Shown here: positions 1 to 10,535 of the stretch, piece by piece | How the letters are laid out: every line of letters starts with the position of its first letter | Numbering within the stretch: the stretch's first letter is position 1 | The notes under the pieces: generated by a model | What the model was told of the DNA's origin: nothing | The model's database searches: none | The model's input: only the letters and a program-made list of their open reading frames with translations | NCBI RefSeq assembly: GCF_038502225.1 | Contig: NC_091382.1 | Coordinates: 13,170,538 to 13,234,537, forward strand | Length of the DNA stretch: 64,000 nucleotides | Source: Cherax quadricarinatus | Taxonomy: Eukaryota > Arthropoda > Malacostraca > Decapoda > Parastacidae | Direction: 5' to 3' | Translations under genes and position numbers: made by a program

Positions 1-666
1 AATGAGATGAAAAAGTGACATTTGAATTCAATGCTAATATGTACAAGTATACTGGGGTGTCTGGTGGAGGTTGACACCGTCTTGTAGAAAGTGTAGCCAT
101 TACTGATGATGTGGGGGGGGGTCACAGGTGTTGATGACAACCCAACAGCTAGTTCTTCACAGAGTCTATAGCCTTGTATAGTCAGTCCAGATGACAGGAA
201 AACAGATTCTTTACCACTACAAAGATGAGGGGTTATGGTCTGCTGTCGCCTACATTTAATCATGTAGTTAGATCCAACATGTGATGTCTCCGGACCTTTG
301 CAAAAGTCCTTCTCCTTCAATACTTCTCGTTGGTTGGCAGGTGACCCGATCTGTCATTCCAAGCTGGAAAGAGAGACAGGTTACCCACTGCTTAAGAAAT
401 CACTCTCCATGATAAGCACAATACCTGAAAGACTTGGTGATTATCAAAACATCTAGGAGCAGGCTTGTACTTACAGTTGTGCTGGGAGCTGTGAGTCGAG
501 TGATTACTGTTTGGCCGGAACCCCCACACGTCACCTTTTGGGGTGGGGGAAAAAGGAGGGGGATAGCGGGAGCTAGACGTACCCTACCTTAACAAGCAGC
601 CGGCAATCAAACTATCATTACCATATACTCGCTCGCTACTCCTATCTGTTGAACTTTTCCCTCACA
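1..666 (-). repeat. G1-family gypsy LTR, cut by window edge
   Basis: Reverse complement of most of the LTR at 4824-5749. Read on the minus strand it opens at 666 with TGTGAGGGAAAAGTTCAAC, exactly like the LTR start at 4824, and shares the run of G/C-rich blocks and the tail near position 20-60 (TTGAATTC, GTACAAGTA, GGGGTGTCTGG). The 3' end of the LTR lies beyond the left edge, so it cannot be said whether this is a solo LTR or part of a full element. It abuts the 3' end of a LINE at 667. Confidence 0.85.
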
Positions 667-2450
667 TATAACAAAATGATCAATATACTAAATGAAGTCA
701 TACAATTTAATAATCCGATCAAATCGAATAAAATCAATGATTTATAGTGCAGGAAACAGGTCATATGGACATTAGATGAGTAACTGTGCATTCATCGGAA
801 TGGAGAAGAGTGGAGTATTTTATTAGGTAATGTAATTAAAAAACGTAGTTTGATAGGATCACAGGTTATACATTCATGAGATACAGTTATTCAGTATTTA
901 TCTAGTTGTGGGTGAATAAGTTGTTTTAAGAAGAGTCTTGAATTGATAAACAGAGAGTGTTTCTTTTATATTCAAGGGGTAATGAATTCCAGATTTTTGG
1001 GCCTTTTATGCGCATCGAACTTTTACATAGTGTGAGATGGACATGGGGAACATCAAAGAGTGATCTGTGCTTTGTGTTATGGTCATGTGTTCTGTTGAGG
1101 TTGGTAAGGAGAAGTTTGAGGGGAGGGTTTATATCCGAGTTTAGCGTTCTATATATGTAGTAGGCACAATAATAAGTACGGATGTCTTTTACGGTGAGAA
1201 AGTTTAGAGTTTTGAATATTAGGGGAGTATGTTGCCTTGAGTGGGAATTTGTTAACATTATTCCTGCAGCCTTTTGTTTGGGTAATTAATGGTCTCAAAT
1301 GATTTATTGTAGTTGAGCCCCATGTACAGATTCCATAGGTGAGATAGGGGTAAATGAGTGAGTGATATAGGGCCAAGAGAGCTGATTGTGGAACATACTA
1401 CCGTATCTTCGATAGTATACCTACAGTCTTGGAGATTTTCTTGGAAATTTAATGTACAAGTGTTTGAAATTTGAGTCTATTATCAAGGTGGATTCCAAAG
1501 AATTTTCCCTCTGTGAGCTTTGTGATAGGTGATCCGTTAATCATTATGTTAAGAGGAACATCTGTAGTTCTGTTCCCAAACTGAATGAAGCAGGTTTTGT
1601 CAATTTTGAGAGAAAGCTTGTTAATCATCATCCAGGTAGATATTTTCTGTAATTCGGTATTTACAGTATTGGCTAGTATGACTGGGCTTTGGTGAGAGAA
1701 GACGTATGTGGTGTATCTACAAATAGTGTTGGTTTGAGCAGTTGTGATGCATTTGGTAGATCGTTTAAGTAAATGAGAAAGAGAAGAGGGCCAAGGACAC
1801 TTCCCTGTGGGACACCAACTGTAATTGGCTGTGTGGAAGAGTTTGCTCCATTTGTGTACACATATTGGCTTCTGTTGCTGAGGTATGACTTTAGGTAGTT
1901 GAAAGAGTGCCCTCGTACACCATAGTGTGATAATTTTATGTGCAACAAATCATGGTCAACTGTATCAAATGTTTTACGTAAGTCACTGAAGATCCCCAAT
2001 GGGACTTCTTTTTTCTCTAGTGCAGTGTATATTTGTTCAAGCATGTGTATAATAACATCATTCGTATTTTCATTAGGCTTGAAGCCAAACTGACAAGGGT
2101 TGAGTATGTTGTGGGAGATGAGGTATGAATAGATTCGCTTATGAATTAATTTTTCAAAGATTTTAGAGAGAAGGGGTAAGTTGGATATTGGCTTAAAGTT
2201 ATTCAAGTCTGCTTGACCTCCTTTATATGTCGGGGTGACCCTCGCTATTTTGAGAACTGTAGGGAAGGTAGAGGATTCAATGGATTTGTTAAAGAGTGTT
2301 GCAATGTTTGGTGAAAGTACTTGTGAAGCATTTTTGTATATAAAGGGTGGTAAGGTATTTAAATATCCTGCCTTGTTCTTTAGTGAGTTAATAATAAGAG
2401 AGACTTCTTTTGGGTTGGTCGTAGATAGGAATAGTGTGTTCGGAAGGTGC
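667..2450 (-). pseudogene. Jockey/CR1-group LINE, 5'-truncated reverse transcriptase copy
   Basis: Minus-strand remnant of a non-LTR retrotransposon. The open stretch begins about 2448 and runs to 1673 with RT signatures in order: an [17 protein letters not shown] block, a degenerate polymerase motif A ([11 protein letters not shown]), then [21 protein letters not shown]. The catalytic FADD motif is corrupted to FVDTP near 1700. The downstream thumb and C-terminal region (KIWNSLPLEY) survives in other frames to 926, so there are several frameshifts and stops. 667-925 is the presumed 3' UTR. The endonuclease and N-terminal half are missing, as expected for 5' truncation in target-primed integration. 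A related copy lies on the plus strand at 50130-51347. Confidence 0.85.
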
Positions 2451-2454
2451 CAGT

Positions 2455-3893
2455 GAGGTAGTCATTAGGTGGGGTATTTGAGCTTGGGATTTTATCCACC
2501 GATTGCAAATCACCTGGATTCCCAAAATCTGCACAATCCAGGGCAACATGGGTTCAGGGCAGGTCGCTCCTGCCTCTCACAACTACTGGATCACTATGAC
2601 ATGGCCTTGGATGCACTGGAAGAAAATCAGAATGCAGATGTAATATACACAGACTTTGCAAAAGCATTTGACAAATGCGATCATGGCGAAATAGCCCATA
2701 AAATACGTGCTAAAGGAATAACTGGGAAAGTGGGGAGATGGATCTTCAACTTCCTAACAAATCGAACACAAAGAGTAGTGGTCAACAGAGTTAAATCGGA
2801 GGCTGCCATAGTGAAGAGCTCTGTTCCACAAGGCACAGTACTCGCCCCCATCTTCTTCCTTATCCTCATATCAGACATAAACAGAGATATACACCACAGC
2901 ACCGTATCATCCTTTGCGGATGATACTAGGATCTGCATGAGGCTGTCATCTGCTGAGGACGCGGTTAACCTCCAAGAAGATATAAACAAAGTTTTCCAGT
3001 GGGCAACGGTAAACAATATGATGTTCAATGAGGACAAATTCCAACTACTCCCTTATGGAAAACTGGAGGAGATAATAACTAGAACAGAGTATACTACTGA
3101 CTCCGGCCATACAATAGAGCAGAAAAATAATGTAAGGGACCTGGGAGTAGTAATGTCTGGGGATCTCACTTTCAAGGATCACAACAGTGCCACGATCGCA
3201 CGTGCAAAGAAAATGATAGGATGGATAATGAGAACTTTCAAAACGAGAGATGCCAAGCCCATGATGATCCTTTTCAAATCACTTGTTCTCTCTAGGCTGG
3301 AATACTGCTGTACATTAACATCTCCATACAAAGCAGGTGAAATCGCAGATCTAGAGAGTGTACAGAGATCCTTTACTGCACGTATAAGTTCTGTCAAGCA
3401 CCTTAACTACTGGGAACGCTTGGAAGCACTTGACTTGTACTCGTTGGAACGCAGGAGGGAGAGATATATCATAATCTACACTTGGAAAATCTTGGAAGGA
3501 ATGGTCCCAAATCTGCACACAGAAATCACTCCCTACGAAAGTAAAAGACTGGGCAGGCGATGCAAAATGCCGCCAATAAAAAGTAGGGGCGCCATTGGTA
3601 CACTAAGAGAAAACACCATAAGTGTCTGGGGCCCAAAACTGTTCAACAGCCTCCCATCAAGCATTAGGGGAATTGCCAATAAACCCCTGGCTGCCTTCAA
3701 GAGAGAGCTGGACAGATACCTAAAGTCAGTGCCGGATCAGCCGGGCTGTGGCTCGTACGTCGGACTGCGTGCGGCCAGCAGTAACAGCCTAGTTGATCAG
3801 GCCCTGATCCATCGGGAGGCCTGGTCATGGACCGGGCCGCGGGGGCGTTGATCCCCGGAATAACCTCCAGGTAACCTCCAGGTAACCAGGTTG
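2455..3893 (+). mobile_element. CR1-group LINE, 5'-truncated, RT to C-terminus open (460 codons)
   Basis: Second LINE family, facing away from the previous one. An uninterrupted frame 2469-3851 starts inside the RT fingers (QHGFRAGRSCLSQLLDHYD) and continues through motif A (YTDFAKAFDKCDH), PQGTVLAP, and the catalytic FADDT near residue 150. It then has a YCCTLTSPY block and a C-terminal WGPKLFNSLPSSIRGI segment typical of CR1-type ORF2. The start codon is not genuine, because the copy is 5'-truncated. After the stop the 3' end carries a tandem CCTCCAGGTAA motif to about 3893. The same tail (GGGCGTTGA..CCCCGGAA..CTCCAGGTAA) recurs alone at 49985-50062. The open frame suggests a fairly young copy, but it lacks the endonuclease and could not move by itself. 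Confidence 0.85.
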
Positions 3894-3927
3894 TTTCCTA
3901 TGGCGGAGAAGAAAACATTGAGTATCA

Positions 3928-4293
3928 GTAGAAATTCCAGTACATAATTTGAAGACAGCAGAACTATATACAGAAGATGAGGTAATCAGTCCCTCAGCCT
4001 TGGAGTTGTGTGAAGGGCACCATAGTCATTGAGAATCTGGAGCAGAAGACAAGAAGCCTGGCGCTTATATACTAATGTCAGGCGGAAAAGGGACGTGTTG
4101 CAGATGAGGGCATAGTCAATGGTAGGCGGGATTCCCCAGTGGAAGTAGGTCCTACCCAAAGAGATGGGTTAGTTGTAATAGTAGTTGTCGTATCTGTGAA
4201 GGTTATGTACATGTCCTCAGGATCAGCTGGGGAAACCTGCCTACCAGTGACTATGCCCTCGTCTGATACATGTCCCCTTCCACCTGACGTTAG
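3928..4293. repeat. Left arm of fold-back repeat, with internal hairpin
   Basis: 3928-4077 is the reverse complement of 5755-5900 (shared blocks include TATATACAGAAGATGAG and the GGCGCTTATATA end). 4078-4288 is itself an imperfect hairpin: GATGAGGGCATAGTC near 4104 pairs with GACTATGCCCTCGTC near 4250. The two arms were contiguous before the gypsy insertion at 4294-5749. The last five bases, GTTAG at 4289-4293, are the left target duplication. Confidence 0.75.
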
Positions 4294-4299
4294 TGTGAG

Positions 4300-4735
4300 G
4301 GAAAGGTTCAATGAGATTAAAAACATCTCAAAAGACCCTATACTTAAGATCCCTGATATTAATAAACCATTTTGTTTAAGAACTGATGCTTCCAGTACCG
4401 GCTTAGGTGCAGTTATTACAGTACCATGATGGTACTCCCTTCCCTGTATGCTTCCTAAGCCGGAAACTTCTTCCTGCAGAAACGAGATACTCCACCATAG
4501 AAAAGGAATTTTGGCCCTTGTGTTGGGTATCTCCAAACTTAAATTTTATTTACTGGGAAAAGAATTTATTTTAGAGACGGATCACAAACCTTTGATATAC
4601 CTAGCAACTTTTAAGGGAACCAACAGTCGTCTCTTGAGGTAGACATTGGCACTCCAAGCTTTTAAGTTCCATATTGTGTATATCAACGGTTCATCCAATT
4701 ATTTCTCTGACTGGTTAAGTCGTGACAGTCAGTAG
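4300..4735 (+). pseudogene. G1 gypsy reverse transcriptase end plus RNase H, frameshifted
   Basis: Reads FNEIKNISKDPILKIPDI then FCLRTDASSTGLGAVI, the usual Ty3/gypsy RNase H start with its catalytic Asp. The frame shifts near 4425, continues with FPVCFLSRKLLP and STIEKEFWPL, then shifts again to FILETDHKPLIYL. It finishes with YFSDWLSRDSQ and a TAG stop at 4733-4735. No integrase follows: the LTR starts 88 bp later after a GGTATGGGGGAG polypurine tract. In most Ty3/gypsy elements integrase would come next, so this family either lost it or carries it upstream of RT. No function is expected from this copy. Confidence 0.8.
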
Positions 4736-4810
4736 ATTTGTTGCCTTACGCGACTTCGTATTAGAACTTTTTCCTCGCCTATTCTTCTTATACTCCTTGA
4801 CTTTAAGTCT

Positions 4811-4823
4811 TGGTATGGGGGAG
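4811..4823 (+). other. Polypurine tract of G1 element
   Basis: TGGTATGGGGGAG lies directly before the TGTGAGG start of the 3' LTR, where a Ty3/gypsy element keeps the RNase-H-resistant primer for plus-strand DNA synthesis. Confidence 0.6.
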
Positions 4824-5749
4824 TGTGAGGGAAAAGTTCAACAGATAGGAGTAGCGAGCGAGTATATGGTAACGGTAGTTTGATTGCCGGCTGCTTGTTA
4901 AGGAAGGGTAAGTCTAGCTCCCACTATCCCCCCCTTTCTCCCCACTCTGAAAGGTGACGTGTGGGGCTCCGGCCAAACAGTAATCACTCGACTCACAGCT
5001 CCCAGCACAACTGTAAGTAAAAGCCTCTGCTCCTATTCTAGTGGATATATTGGTTGAAAGCTTCTCTTTTGACCAATAATAAACTTAGTACTTTCAGTCT
5101 TAAGTTCCTCATGAGACTTTTAGATAATCACTACTTCTTTTAGGTATTGTACTTATCATGGAGAGTGATTTCTTAAAAGCAGTGGGTAAACTTTGTCTCT
5201 TTCCAGCTTGGATTGACAGCTCGGGCCATCTGCCAACCAAAGAAAAGTGTTGAAGGAGACGGACTGAAACAGGTCATGAGACGTCACTTTTTGATCTACC
5301 TACCTGATTAATTGTAGTTGAGCACAGGACACTACCTCTCATCTTTGTAGTGGTGAAGAACCTTCATTCCTATCATCTGGACAGACTATTCAAGGCTATA
5401 GACTCTGTGAAGAACTCGTCGTTGGGTTGTCACCAACACCTGTGACCCCCCCCCACATCATCAGTAACAGCTACAATTTCTACAAGACGGTGTCAACATC
5501 AACCAGACACCCCAGTTTACTTGTACATATTAGCGTTGAATTCAAATGGCAATTTTTCATTTAATTTTTCATTTTTCTTTCAAGTAGGATACACCTTCAT
5601 GTTTCAATGTTTTATCTTTGCATTACTAAATAATAAAGTGTTTATCTTTGTGAATTATTATTTCTTTTTCTATTCATTAATTTTCCTAAGGAGGAGCCAG
5701 CCTTGGTAATATTGTCTGAAGTTGTTACAGGGCTGAGTAAGCCTTCACA
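4824..5749 (+). repeat. Complete G1-family LTR (926 bp)
   Basis: Bounded by TGTGAGG and CCTTCACA, a short inverted repeat of the TG..CA form. Matching copies are at 1-666 (minus, partial) and 31657-32330 (plus, 5' end missing). It contains a C run near 5445 and an AT-rich 3' third with an AATAAA-like AATAATAAAG near 5628, a plausible polyadenylation region. Confidence 0.85.
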
Positions 5750-5960
5750 GTTAGTATATAAGCGCCAGGCTCTTTGCCTCTGCTCCAGATTCTCCATGAC
5801 TATGGTGCTCTTCACACCAACTCCAACTCTAAGGGACTGATTACCTCATCTTCTGTATATAGTTCTTCTGTCTTCCAATTATGTCCTGGAAATTGTATTG
5901 ATAAAGCCACTGGATAGCGAAACGTCTACAATAAAGATACCCAGATGTTGCACATGTGTC
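5750..5960. repeat. Right arm of fold-back repeat
   Basis: Begins with the GTTAG target duplication and continues TATATAAGCGCCAGG, the mirror of the left arm. Near 5895-5960 it carries the block GATAAAGCCACTGGATAGCG followed by AACGTCTACAATAAAGATAC. The same terminal block recurs in reverse orientation at 6190-6370 and 49684-49830, so the arm belongs to a dispersed family. Confidence 0.75.
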
Positions 5961-6189
5961 TTAATTTCGGCTTGTCGGTATTGTATAGTATTCTTGTACA
6001 ACACATTCACTCACAGAGCATGCATGCATGAATAGCCCGACAGAATAACAGCTGTGGTAGCACTAAGGAGAGTTGCAAGGTAACACCACAACTGGATGGT
6101 TGCAATACGTAGGTAGCAAACTGTTCTGAAAATGAAAAAAACAAAAACTGCATTAATTAAGCAAGAGACTTTAACATATTATAAAATGA
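5961..6189. other. No recognised feature
   Basis: Short AT-rich spacer containing a GCATGCATGCATG run. I see no open frame or repeat that I can name. Confidence 0.5.
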
Positions 6190-6370
6190 AGAATTGAGAC
6201 ACTTATGAAGCATATGGGAATCTTTATTGAAGAAACGTTTCGCCATGCAGTGGCTTTATCAGTCCAATACAAAGAAGAAATGGGTAAGAGAAGAAATTGA
6301 GGTAATCAGCCCATCAGCCTGGAATCGATGTGTTCAGTCCATCACTCTTGTAGAAGGTACAGCATAGGGT
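6190..6370 (-). repeat. Dispersed repeat end, copy 2
   Basis: Carries TCTTTATTGAAGAAACGTTT, then a CAGTGGCTTTATCAGTCC block, and GAGGTAATCAGCCCATCAGC. This is the reverse complement of the end of the fold-back arm at 5820-5950. The same blocks in the same order occur at 49684-49830. Confidence 0.7.
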
Positions 6371-6424
6371 CAGTCAGGTGGCTTATGTACTACAGCCAGA
6401 TGATTCGAAGCAGGAGGAGGCAGA

Positions 6425-6463
6425 ATCACAGTGGGACCTTGCAATGGAAGGTCCCACTGTGAT
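6425..6463. repeat. Perfect short palindrome (16-bp arms)
   Basis: ATCACAGTGGGACCTT at 6425-6440 is followed by a 7-base loop and its exact complement at 6448-6463. It lies at the start of a decayed LINE endonuclease. Confidence 0.9.
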
Positions 6464-7200
6464 CCCTTCTAAAGATCAACAACCAAAACCTGGTCATTGT
6501 AGTTATATACAAGCCTCCAGATGCAACTTCTCAAGAATTACAGGAACAGCTTTTGAAAATAGACTACTGTCTGGAAAATCTTCCTGCTCCTGCCTCAAAC
6601 ATCTTGCTCCTTGGGGATTTTAACCAAAGACACCTAAAATGTAGAAATGTAGAAAATAATGCTGTAGCAGAGATAACCCCAGGAGGCAGCTCAGATGAAA
6701 ACTCGCACACACATGAGCTTTTAAATCTCTGCGCCAAATTCTCCTTAAGCCAGCATATAATATATTTAACAAGATCAGAAAATACACTTGACCTCATCTC
6801 CACTAACAATGTTGATCTGATATGAAATATCAAAAATATCAAAAGCATTTTACTTATATCACAGCATAATAGAGGCTCAAACACGTATGTGCAGGGCCCC
6901 AGACCAACAGAGTGTAATCAGTCATGAAGGAACCTTCACCATATTCAACTTCAGTCGAATATGGTGACCAAGTCAATCAGGTCCTCAATGACATAAATTG
7001 GGAAGATAGCCTAAGCAACATGGATCCCAACCTATGTCTAGAACAAATTAACTCTGTGGCACTTGAGGTATGCTCAAGACATCCTTTAAGGAAAAGAAAG
7101 AGAAAGGCACTCCCTATACAGGCGAAGGCAAATAATAAAAATTGGTTAAAAGAGACAAATATATCTATAATAACAAAAAAAAAGGCACAATGCCGTGATT
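6464..7200 (+). pseudogene. LINE endonuclease fragment
   Basis: In changing frames it reads IVVIYKPPD, then NILLLGDFNQRHLKC and LTRSENTLDLISTNNVDLI, the GDFN block and following region of apurinic-type LINE endonucleases. It continues with DINWEDSLSNMDPNLCLEQ and a basic KRKRKALP linker, the region between endonuclease and RT in CR1-group LINEs. A stop follows near 6824 and there is no RT. It could be the 5' part of the same family as 2455-3893, but there is no overlap with which to prove it. Confidence 0.7.
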
Positions 7201-7204
7201 GGAA

Positions 7205-7752
7205 CAATACACAAACAACTCACACATAGAAGAGAGGAGCTTACGACAACGTTTCGGTCTGACTTGGGCCATTTACAAAGTCACACTAACGAAAAGGAGA
7301 GAAGGAGGTAGTATACATAGGCCTGCAGACAGGGACGGGACAAGAGAGGTAGTAATGGAGGTGGTAGTAGTAGTAGTGGAGGTAGTAGGTAGTAGTGATG
7401 GAGGTAGTAATGGTAATGGTGGAGTCAGTCCAGTACTAAGAAAGAGGAGGGTAGGAGCAAGAACACAGAGGGGATGAAAATAATGAAGGAACAAATACCC
7501 AGGGCAGAAGAAAGAAAACAAAAAAGAGGAAGAGGAAAGGGGAAGAGAGAGATGAAGAAAAAAGGAATCAGGATAGGTCACAGGAGTTCTGAAGTTTGGA
7601 GTATTTTACAGTGTAGTGGGAAAGAAAGGCATCTGTAGAGACAAAGCCAGGACTGTGCAAGTTGAACGTAGGGTAGACAGTTTTGGCAGAAGACAAGTCC
7701 TAAGCAGTCTGGGATTCGTCCTAAGCTGTCTGTGATTCGTCCTAAGCTGTCT
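7205..7752 (+). repeat. Dispersed repeat with GTA microsatellite and 21-bp tandem end
   Basis: Opens with AGAAGAGAGGAGCTTACGAC and an AACGTTTCGGTCTGACTTGG block that I remember as common in decapod sequence. 7350-7420 is a GTAGTAGT/GGTAGT microsatellite. The right end (about 7693-7752) repeats TTCGTCCTAAGCTGTCTG three times at about 21-bp spacing. Open frames here are low complexity and not credible genes. LINE-E copy A starts immediately after it. Confidence 0.6.
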
Positions 7753-7781
7753 GGGACTAGCGTGGGATGTTAACTAGCGCC

Positions 7782-8621
7782 ATGGCTTGTTGTAATGTTT
7801 TAAATTCTCAGGTTAAAGTGTTGAAGAAGGAGATACTACTTCTTCAGGAGGAGATTAGTAGGCTGAAGCTTCGTCTAGATGAGTTTGGGAGTGAGTGTGG
7901 GATGGTGGTAGCTCGTGAAGAGGAAAAAGTGAAACATTTGCCACTTTAAGTGGCAAATGTTTCACAATTCAGGAAGAAGGATGATAAAGAAGGTTAATAG
8001 AGAAGATGTGAAGGTAAGAAATCGATTCTCTGTTCTCCAGGATGAGTGTACTTCAGTGGTTAAAGAGATTAAAGGTACCATTGACTCCCCTGCTTGTCAA
8101 GGTAAGAATATTCTGATTGTGGGAGATTCTCAGGTAAGATATATGGACCGTGCTTTTTGTAACAGAGATAGAAAGGTCAGAGAGAAGATGTGTCTCCCAG
8201 GAGCTGGTGTTGGTGACATAGCAAGTTGGATAATATTATGTCAGGCAATGGGAACAAGCCCACTTTCTGTCTTATTCCTGGAGGAAATGACATCGGGAAT
8301 GGCAGGAGACAGGAGCTGCTGGTTAAGTATAGGTCGGCCATAGATGTAATAAGGTCTAAGGAAGGGATCCCAATCATATGTAGCATCTTGCCTACAAAGG
8401 GAGTGGGCAATGAATGGATGTCTAGGGTAATTGGTATAAATTTCTGGCTAGACAGGTACTGCAAGGAATTTGCAATCCCATTCATTGATAACTAGGTCAA
8501 ATTCTATGGCAAGCATGATATGCATGCAAGGGATGGGGTTCATCTCTCTGGGGCTGGAGTGGTTGCATTAGCCAATTCGATTGAAGGGGTCACTGACGAC
8601 TTCTATAGGACTTTAAACTGA
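7782..8621 (+). pseudogene. LINE-E copy A ORF1, esterase-type, broken
   Basis: Homologous to the 308-codon ORF1 of copy B. It keeps the N-terminal coiled coil (VLKKEILLLQEEISRLKLRL), the SGNH block with the nucleophile (ILIVGDSQVRYMDRAFC), GAGVGDIASW, and the late DGVHLSGAGVVALA block near 8533. The middle is interrupted by a perfect palindrome at 7929-7965 with a stop codon in it, plus frameshifts near 8225 and 8490. The final TTTAAACTGATAG retains the stop, but the overlapping ATG that starts ORF2 in copies B and C is lost. Confidence 0.85.
7929..7965. repeat. Perfect palindrome (18-bp arms, 1-base spacer)
   Basis: GTGAAACATTTGCCACTT (7929-7946), a single T, then its exact complement (7948-7965). 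In copy B only the right arm has a counterpart (AAGTGGCGAGTGGTTCAC), so the left arm is a new inverted copy inside LINE-E copy A. Confidence 0.9.
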
Positions 8622-8627
8622 TAGATT

Positions 8628-10535
8628 ATAGAGGTATGGGTGTCTGTGGGAAACAATCAGGCTGCTGTATTTGGGTTGAAAATGGCAGATATAACCAGGA
8701 TACCTCAGGTATATGTTTAAAAGACAATATTCAAAATAAAGTTGCTAGTAAAGACAAATCAATTGATCAACAAACAAAGAGAGATAGTAGAGGGCAACGA
8801 GTGACTTGCTCCCTTAAGGTTTACTATAAAATAGTAGGAGTCTAAGAAATAAAATAGATGAGCTAAGATTACTTGCAAGTGCAGGTAATATAGATATTAC
8901 TGCTATAACTTGAAAGATAGAGAAATGCCCTCTGAATGCAAGATACAGGGTTATAAACTATTCCATACTGATAGGGTCAACAGGAAGGGTGGTGGTTTGG
9001 CGAAGTATGACAGAGATAATTTAAACTGTGATAGACAAGATAAGATTAGAAACATTGGACACAGAATCTGTTTGGCTAGAGTTTCTCGAGGGTCGTAGAA
9101 AGTTAATTTTGGGTGTGATTTATAGGCCCCCAAACCTTGATAGAGAGTGCAGTAAGCTGCTATGGGACGAAATTCATAAGGCATCTAGATATGAAAATGT
9201 TGTGTTAATGGGAGATTTTAACTTTAGATAAATTGATTGGAACAATGTGACAGGAAATCTTGAGTCAAGTGACTTTCTTGATACGGTTCAGGATTGCTTT
9301 ATAATACAGTTTGTGACAGAACCAACTAGAGGAAACAGTCTACTTGAATTGGTTCTTGCCAACAAAGAATCGCTGGTTAATAATCATAAGGTTAATGATG
9401 AGCTTGGGGAAAGTGATCACAAATCACTTAGTTTCAATATATCATGGCGTTACCCGAATAACTGCAATCAAATCTCTGTCCCAGATTTTCGCTTGGCTGA
9501 TTTCATGGGACTGAAAAATTACCTGGGTGGTCTAAATTGGGATGTCTTGACTATGGCTCAGGTAGGTGATCTTTGTTGCCAATATGACTTTTTCAGAGCA
9601 TAGTTCTAGCTGCCCAGACAATTTTTGTTCCGAGTAGGGAAATTACATCTAACAAAAATGATCCCAAATGGTTGAACAATAGATTAAAACATCTCACTGG
9701 TCAAAAGAGAGGCATACATAGGCGTATCAAAAGAGGGGATGGGCAGTTAAAAAAATCAATATATTCAATTAAAGAGAGAAACAAAAAATGGATTAAGAAA
9801 AACAAAAAGGGATTATGAGGCTAAGGTCGCAAGGGATTCAAAGACTAACCCAAAAGGGTTCTTTTAGGTATACAGAAGTAAGATTAGGGACAAGGTAGGC
9901 CCACTTAAGAGTAACTCTGGTCAGATCACTGACAGTGATAAGGAAATATGTGAAATTTTAAATTCTAACTTCCTATCAGTTTTTGCTCAGGAAGAAACTA
10001 GTGAAATTCCAGAAATAATAGATTATGTAGAACAGGATAATGATAAACTGTACACGATAGCGGTAACTAGTGACATGATCCTCCGACAAACAGAAAAATT
10101 AAAAGCTAACAACTCCTCAGGCCCTGATGAACTGTTTGCAAGGGTGTTAAAGGAATGTAAAAAGGAACTTAGCATACCTTTGTCTAATCTTTTCAATATA
10201 TCACTACAAACTGGCATAGTACCTGACAAGTGGAAAATGGCAAATGTAATGCCTATTTGCAAGGCAGGTGACAGGTCCTTAGCTTCGAACTACAGACCAA
10301 TAAGCCTTACCTAAAAAGTGGGAAAATTTATAGAATCAATAACTGTCGTAGCAATTCGTAGTCATCTCAAAAGGCATAAATTGATTAATGAATCTCAGTA
10401 CGGTTTTACAAAGGGGCGTTCCTGTCTTACGAATTTACTAACTTTTTTCACTAAGGTGTTTGAGGAGGTAGATCATGTTAATGAACATGATATTGTGTAT
10501 GTGGACTTCAGTAAGGCAGCCCTAAACCATTGTTG
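8628..10535 (+). pseudogene. LINE-E copy A ORF2, endonuclease plus partial RT
   Basis: Collinear with copy C ORF2. Recognisable blocks are LILGVIYRPPNLDREC, VVLMGDFNFR (endonuclease GDFN), LGESDHKSLSFNISW (SDH), NSSGPDELFARVLKECK, DKWKMANVMPI and SLASNYRPISLT, with stops and frameshifts between them. It ends at VYVDFSKA, before the catalytic FADD, at the minisatellite boundary. It has no expected activity. Confidence 0.85.

Larger units (their letters stand above)
4294..5749 (+). mobile_element. Internally deleted G1 gypsy element with 5-bp target duplication
   Basis: Flanked by GTTAG at 4289-4293 and 5750-5754. The left end keeps only the first 18 bases of an LTR (TGTGAGGGAAAGGTTCAA, one mismatch to the 3' LTR start), then jumps straight into the end of reverse transcriptase and RNase H. 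The 3' LTR is complete. The break falls at GTTCAA, which is present in both the LTR and the coding sequence, so a microhomology-type deletion is likely. The intact target duplication shows that the deletion either preceded integration or happened within the element. Confidence 0.85.
7754..10535 (+). mobile_element. LINE-E copy A, decayed and 3'-truncated
   Basis: CR1-group LINE with the same ORF1-ORF2 layout as copies B (33288) and C (63822). Its 5' edge, ACTAGCGTGGGATG, matches the edge of the other two, so its 5' end is complete. Unusually it is the 3' half that is lost: the sequence stops inside RT motif A (DFSKA) and passes directly into a 41-bp minisatellite. LINEs normally lose the 5' end, so rearrangement or array expansion after insertion is the likely cause. 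Confidence 0.85.

Noticed and set aside
7199..7581. Frames rich in Val/Gly/Ser on both strands
   Set aside because: Low-complexity GTA/GGT microsatellite inside a dispersed repeat.
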